Shown in pieces: positions 22,732 through 25,883 of a stretch of DNA of 25,883 nt. The stretch is from JBHENC01 sp051000345 (GTDB taxonomy: Bacteria > Acidobacteriota > Blastocatellia > Pyrinomonadales > Pyrinomonadaceae). A program made the position numbers and the translations under genes. The stretch spans positions 1-25,883 of the forward strand of contig JBPCOJ010000079.1 in assembly GCA_051000345.1 (NCBI GenBank), written 5' to 3'. Numbering within the stretch: position 1 is the stretch's first letter; each line of letters begins with the position of its first letter. Below the pieces are notes generated by a model, which was not told the origin of the DNA, made no database searches, and worked only from the letters and a program-made list of their open reading frames with translations.

Positions 22732-24144
22732 ATGAACGCTCAAACAAATTCCTTCAGCACACGCAAAGCCGCGCTTTCGATGCTGCTTTTTTTCGTTGCT
22801 CTCTACGGCCTGTTTTTGCCGCACGTTACTGCCGCCGCGCAAAACCCGCCGGAGCCGCGCCGCGAGCAATTATTGAACGGCCTGCGCATAGTGTTGTCGC
22901 CGCGCCCGGGCGATGCCAATGTGCTTTTGAAAATGCGCATACACAGCGGCGCAATCTTCGACACGGCAGGCAAAGCAGGGACAATGGCCTTGCTCGGCGA
23001 CGCGCTTTTTCCAGACCCCGCAACGCGCGAGTATTTCACGGAAGAACTCGGCGGACGATTGATGGTCACGACTGATGCAGACTCCGTCAACATTTCTCTC
23101 AGCGGGCGGGCGACGGAATTCGAGCGCATCCTAGAACAATTGCGCAGCGCGATTTTCAATTTTTCCGTGACCGCCGAAGGCGTTTCCAAGCTACGCGATG
23201 CGCGCGTCAAACTCCTACGCGAAACGAGCATTGTGCCTGCCGCCATCGCCGACCGCGCCATCGCCGCAAGGCTCTTCGGCGACTACCCGCTCGGGCGTTC
23301 CTTCACAGGCACAATTGATAGCCTCGCGCGCGTCGAACGCAGCGACGTGATATTTGCGCGCGAGCGTTTTCTCAATCCGAACAATGCCACGCTCGTCGTT
23401 ACAGGCGGCATAGACAACACGCGCGTGCTGCGCTTGCTCAGACAACGTCTCGGCGCGTGGCGTCAAAGCGAAGCGATTGTGCCGCCGACGTTTCGCCAGC
23501 CCGCCGCGCCCGACCCGCGCACGCTGATCGTCGATCTGCCCAATACGGACACGGCGGAAATCAGGCTTGCGGCGCGCTCGATAACGCGTTCAGACCCAAA
23601 CTATGCGGCGGCGGCTTTGCTTGCATTGCTCGCGCGCGACCGCTGGCAAACGGCCTTTCCGCAACTCGGCAAAAGCGCTTTCTTCGTGCGCGATGAAACA
23701 CATCCGCTGCCCGGCATCTTCGTGATGGGAGCGTCCGTGCCTTCGCCTGCGGCGGCAAACGCGCTCACCGCCGCGCGCTCCGTGCTGAATGCGCTGGCGA
23801 CGACGCAACCGACAACCGTAGAGCTTGAGCGCGTGCGTGAGGAAGCTCTCGCCGCCCTTAACAAACAATTCGAGCAACCCGAAACGCTTGCAGATTTGTG
23901 GCTCGATGCGGACACATACAAACTCGACACGCTTGCGGATCAAATCAAACAACTCAAGGCCGTGATGCCCGTTGCCATGCAGCGCACCGCCGCGCAGTTG
24001 TTTCTGAGCGCGCCGCTTGCTTCGGTTGCCGTCGGCAGCGCCGCGCAACTCAAAACGGATTTGGAGCGCACAGGCCGCGTCGAAGTTATGGGCGCAGCCA
24101 GGGATGCAACTCAAAATAAATTACCGCCCAAGCCGCCGCAATAA
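22732..24144 (+). CDS. Secreted M16-family (insulinase-like) protein without the zinc motif
   Basis: A 470-residue exported protein with an M16 peptidase-like fold. A signal peptide is clear: basic start, hydrophobic core 13-30 (AALSMLLFFVALYGLFLP) and an Ala-rich cleavage site near 34-36 (TAAA). The N-terminal M16 domain runs about 45-230 and the C-terminal domain (LNPNNATLVVTGGID onward) about 230-440. The active HxxEH would fall at 86-90; the residues there are Ala86, Gly89 and Asp90 (GTMALLGDALF), so neither zinc histidine nor the catalytic Glu is present. It is therefore more likely a non-catalytic partner or binding protein. In paired M16B enzymes one subunit is similarly inactive, but no active partner gene lies nearby. 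The start at 22732 gives a proper signal peptide; an upstream ATG would bury it behind 38 residues. Confidence 0.82.
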   Translation: MNAQTNSFSTRKAALSMLLFFVALYGLFLPHVTAAAQNPPEPRREQLLNGLRIVLSPRPGDANVLLKMRIHSGAIFDTAGKAGTMALLGDALFPDPATREYFTEELGGRLMVTTDADSVNISLSGRATEFERILEQLRSAIFNFSVTAEGVSKLRDARVKLLRETSIVPAAIADRAIAARLFGDYPLGRSFTGTIDSLARVERSDVIFARERFLNPNNATLVVTGGIDNTRVLRLLRQRLGAWRQSEAIVPPTFRQPAAPDPRTLIVDLPNTDTAEIRLAARSITRSDPNYAAAALLALLARDRWQTAFPQLGKSAFFVRDETHPLPGIFVMGASVPSPAAANALTAARSVLNALATTQPTTVELERVREEALAALNKQFEQPETLADLWLDADTYKLDTLADQIKQLKAVMPVAMQRTAAQLFLSAPLASVAVGSAAQLKTDLERTGRVEVMGAARDATQNKLPPKPPQ

Positions 24145-24205
24145 TCAACTCGCAAACTAATTGCAAGTTTTCCGCAACCATCTGTTTTTTCAAATAAGGT
24201 TAACT

Positions 24206-24949
24206 GTGCTTATTAAGAGAGACGTCGCAGAAAGCGATCATGCACGCCGTGTACGCGACATGTTCGCAGGCATCGCAAATCGCTATGATCTTTTAAATCA
24301 TCTCTTATCCGGTAATACAGACCGTCGCTGGCGGCGTCTGGTGGCAAAAAAGTTGCAGCCCGCGCTTGAAACAGCAGGCGCGCAGGTGCTCGATGTCGCA
24401 TGTGGTACGGGCGATCTGGCAATCGAATTTGCGTCAGCGCATGGCACGCGCGCACGCATCATCGGCACTGATTTTTGCCGCCCGATGCTGGACATCGCCG
24501 CGCACAAGGCTGCAAAGGGAACAAAGCCGATTCCATTCGTTGAAGCCGACGCCCTTTCCTTGCCTTTCGCTGATGAATCCTTCGAGGCGGTCAGCATTGC
24601 ATTCGGTTTGCGAAATTTGTCGAATGTAAAGGACGGCTTGCGTGAACTACGGCGCGTGCTAAAGCCGGGCGGCGAAGCAGCGATTCTGGAATTTTCAAAA
24701 CCTGTCGTGCCGGGCTTTTGCGCTTTATTTCAGCTTTACTTTACGCGCGTGCTGCCTTTCGTCGGCGGCTTCATCAGCGGTTCGCGCGGCGCTTACGAAT
24801 ATTTGCCCGATTCCGTTTCGCGTTTTCCGGATCAGAAACAACTTGCAAGAATGATGCAGGATGTCGGGTTCGAGAAGGTTGACTACAAAAATTTGACGGG
24901 CGGCATTGCGGCGCTGCACATCGGTTCGCGCAGCAACGCTCGACTCTGA
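24206..24949 (+). CDS. ubiE: Demethylmenaquinone/ubiquinone C-methyltransferase (MenG/UbiE)
   Basis: A 247-residue cytoplasmic SAM-dependent methyltransferase that adds the ring methyl group in the last step of menaquinone synthesis. Family motifs: VRDMFAGIANRYDLLNHLLS at 16-35, SAM motif VLDVACGTGDLAIEF at 61-75, GTDFCRPMLDIA at 87-98, and AFGLRNLSNVKDGLRELRRV at 132-151, the UbiE/COQ5 signature. The C-terminal YEYLPDSVSRFPDQ block is also typical. GTG at 24206 was chosen because TAAGG at 24195-24199 is well spaced and the length suits the family; a TTG 45 bp upstream is less likely. Menaquinone rather than ubiquinone is inferred from the presumed phylum. It follows the M16-like gene by 61 bp and is followed by two hairpins. 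Confidence 0.94.
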   Translation: MLIKRDVAESDHARRVRDMFAGIANRYDLLNHLLSGNTDRRWRRLVAKKLQPALETAGAQVLDVACGTGDLAIEFASAHGTRARIIGTDFCRPMLDIAAHKAAKGTKPIPFVEADALSLPFADESFEAVSIAFGLRNLSNVKDGLRELRRVLKPGGEAAILEFSKPVVPGFCALFQLYFTRVLPFVGGFISGSRGAYEYLPDSVSRFPDQKQLARMMQDVGFEKVDYKNLTGGIAALHIGSRSNARL

Positions 24950-24961
24950 AAGATTCGGTTC

Positions 24962-24998
24962 GATTACAACGCTGATGTAATTAACGAGCTTTGTAATC
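24962..24998 (+). terminator. Hairpin after ubiE (probable terminator)
   Basis: GATTACAA (24962-24969) pairs with TTGTAATC (24991-24998), with an inner GCT/AGC pair. It lies 13 bp after the ubiE stop. It has no T-tract of its own, but the following inverted repeat ends in a T-rich run. Confidence 0.45.
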
Positions 24999-25097
24999 AT
25001 AAACGTAGCCCGGGTGCTCGTGTTCATTTACTTCGCGCGCGGTTGTCGGGGCTGTTGCGTGAAATTCAAAACACGATTGCTTCCGGGCTACGTTTAT
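24999..25097. repeat. 99-bp REP-like palindrome between ubiE and the permease gene
   Basis: Terminal 15-bp perfect inverted repeats, ATAAACGTAGCCCGG (24999-25013) and CCGGGCTACGTTTAT (25083-25097), with an inner imperfect pair TCGTGTT / AACACGA (25018-25024, 25070-25076). TTTATTTTTG follows on the plus strand. It could be a long terminator or a REP/MITE-type repeat. The rest of the 332-bp gap (25098-25281) holds no gene, only a possible promoter. Confidence 0.55.
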
Positions 25098-25218
25098 TTT
25101 TGCTGCACGATTCTTCTACTATATTCGACACGCGCGTTTCAAGGCGGCCTCTCTTTTTCTTCACTTCTTTATCTGCCGCGATTTCCTTTGCACTCCATAG
25201 CCCTTCGTTCGCGCAATC

Positions 25219-25227
25219 TGCTATTAT
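25219..25227 (+). promoter_or_regulatory. Possible extended -10 promoter of the ABC permease gene
   Basis: TGCTATTAT is an extended -10 (TG-n-TATTAT) 55 bp before the permease ATG. No convincing -35 was found at the usual distance, so this is a weak call. Confidence 0.3.
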
Positions 25228-25281
25228 CCGCAAGCAATTTTCTATTTTAATTAAACCTTAAATTTCCGCTTTGCCCGCGCA

Positions 25282-25883
25282 ATGAAGCACAAGCTACTCG
25301 GCCTGCTGCGCCGCATCATTATTTTATTACTCGTCGTGTGGACGGTCGTCTCGCTCGTGACCGTGCTGATAGAGCTTGTGCCGGGCGATCCGGCGACGGC
25401 GATCTTGGGCGAAGCGGCGACGCCCGAACAAATCGCGGACTTTCGCCAGCAACACGGCCTTGACCGCCCGCCCTTCTTTTTTTCCTTTCCAAGCGACGCA
25501 CAAGGCACGCGCCATTTCGAGTGGCACGGCTGGAATAATCGTTACACGGAATACTGGCGCGGGCTTTTGCGCGGAGATATGGGAACATCCTTCCGCACTG
25601 ACCGCCCGATCATCGAGACGATATTCGAGCGCTATACGGCGACGATAGAACTCGCCGTTGCCGCGCTCTTGATTGCGGTGTTGATCGCCATTCCGCTCGG
25701 CGTCGTGGCAGGCACGAATCAAGGAACATGGATCGATAGTCTCTCATCCGTGCTGGCGCTTCTCGGCATCAGTCTTCCGAGCTTCGTCATAGGGCCGCTG
25801 CTCGTCTACGCGTTTGCTGTCAAATTCCACGTATTCGCACCGTCAGGCCGTTACGATTGGAGCGATATAATCTTGCCCGCCGT
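25282..25883 (+). CDS. Peptide/nickel-type ABC transporter permease (DppB/OppB family), 5' part
   Basis: The reading frame is open from ATG 25282 to the window end (200 codons and two bases), so the 3' part is missing. The first residues, MKHKLLGLLRRIIILLLVVW, lead into the first membrane helix, then ELVPGDPATAILGEAATPEQ with the LVPGDP signature of this family, GLDRPPF, and LLRGDMGTSFRTDRPI. These are followed by helices AVAALLIAVLIAIPLGVVAG and LGISLPSFVIGPLLVYAFAV, as in DppB/OppB/GsiC permeases. Such proteins form the inner-membrane channel for oligopeptides or nickel with a second permease, ATPases and a binding protein, which are probably encoded downstream. There is an insertion of about 20 residues (FSFPSDAQGTRHFEWHGWNN) in the first periplasmic loop compared with the usual family pattern. 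Confidence 0.9.
   Translation, partial: MKHKLLGLLRRIIILLLVVWTVVSLVTVLIELVPGDPATAILGEAATPEQIADFRQQHGLDRPPFFFSFPSDAQGTRHFEWHGWNNRYTEYWRGLLRGDMGTSFRTDRPIIETIFERYTATIELAVAALLIAVLIAIPLGVVAGTNQGTWIDSLSSVLALLGISLPSFVIGPLLVYAFAVKFHVFAPSGRYDWSDIILPA

Overview
The window looks like chromosomal DNA from an Acidobacteriota bacterium, probably class Blastocatellia. This is inferred from gene content and not from a marker gene. Pointers are a large ElbD-like ether-lipid enzyme, a TonB protein with a zinc ribbon of the FCPVDGTPL type, a GC-rich codon style, and a menaquinone-type methyltransferase beside core genes. No rRNA, tRNA or CRISPR array was seen.

Layout. Positions 1-455 hold the 3' end of a transposase gene and an AT-richer orphan ORF. 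Positions 466-8988 (+) carry a LarA-like protein, a metallo-beta-lactamase-fold hydrolase with a C-terminal membrane anchor, a 1493-residue reductase/AMP-ligase/carrier/acyltransferase fusion, and an NAD-dependent epimerase-like protein. Positions 8998-10290 are an AT-rich insertion with one orphan gene followed by an attC-like site. Positions 10321-15841 (-) are a tightly packed metH-plsC-diacylglycerol kinase operon. It is preceded by a promoter, a SAM-II riboswitch and a terminator-like hairpin, all visible in the sequence. Positions 16276-20029 (+) hold an MscS-like channel, an inserted integron-type gene cassette carrying a methyltransferase, coaD and an aspartate aminotransferase, ending in a very long bidirectional terminator. 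Positions 20051-22334 (-) are an ECF sigma factor coupled to a zinc-ribbon/TonB protein. Positions 22732-25883 (+) carry a secreted M16-like protein without the zinc motif, ubiE/menG, and the start of a peptide ABC transporter permease gene cut by the window edge.

How the parts relate. Four genes (the fusion, the epimerase, plsC and the kinase) point to membrane lipid synthesis, plausibly including ether lipids. metH is likely switched off by S-adenosylmethionine, and the two lipid genes behind it would be controlled with it.

The most unusual signal is at 17082-18096. A methyltransferase gene followed by a well-formed attC site lies inside the 3' arm of a hairpin downstream of the channel gene. 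Removing 17108-18084 restores a stem with 16 pairs and one mismatch. This looks like a lone integron cassette inserted outside any integron, in a terminator. A second, more worn candidate of the same kind lies at 8998-10290, and the two share a related sequence in their attC regions.
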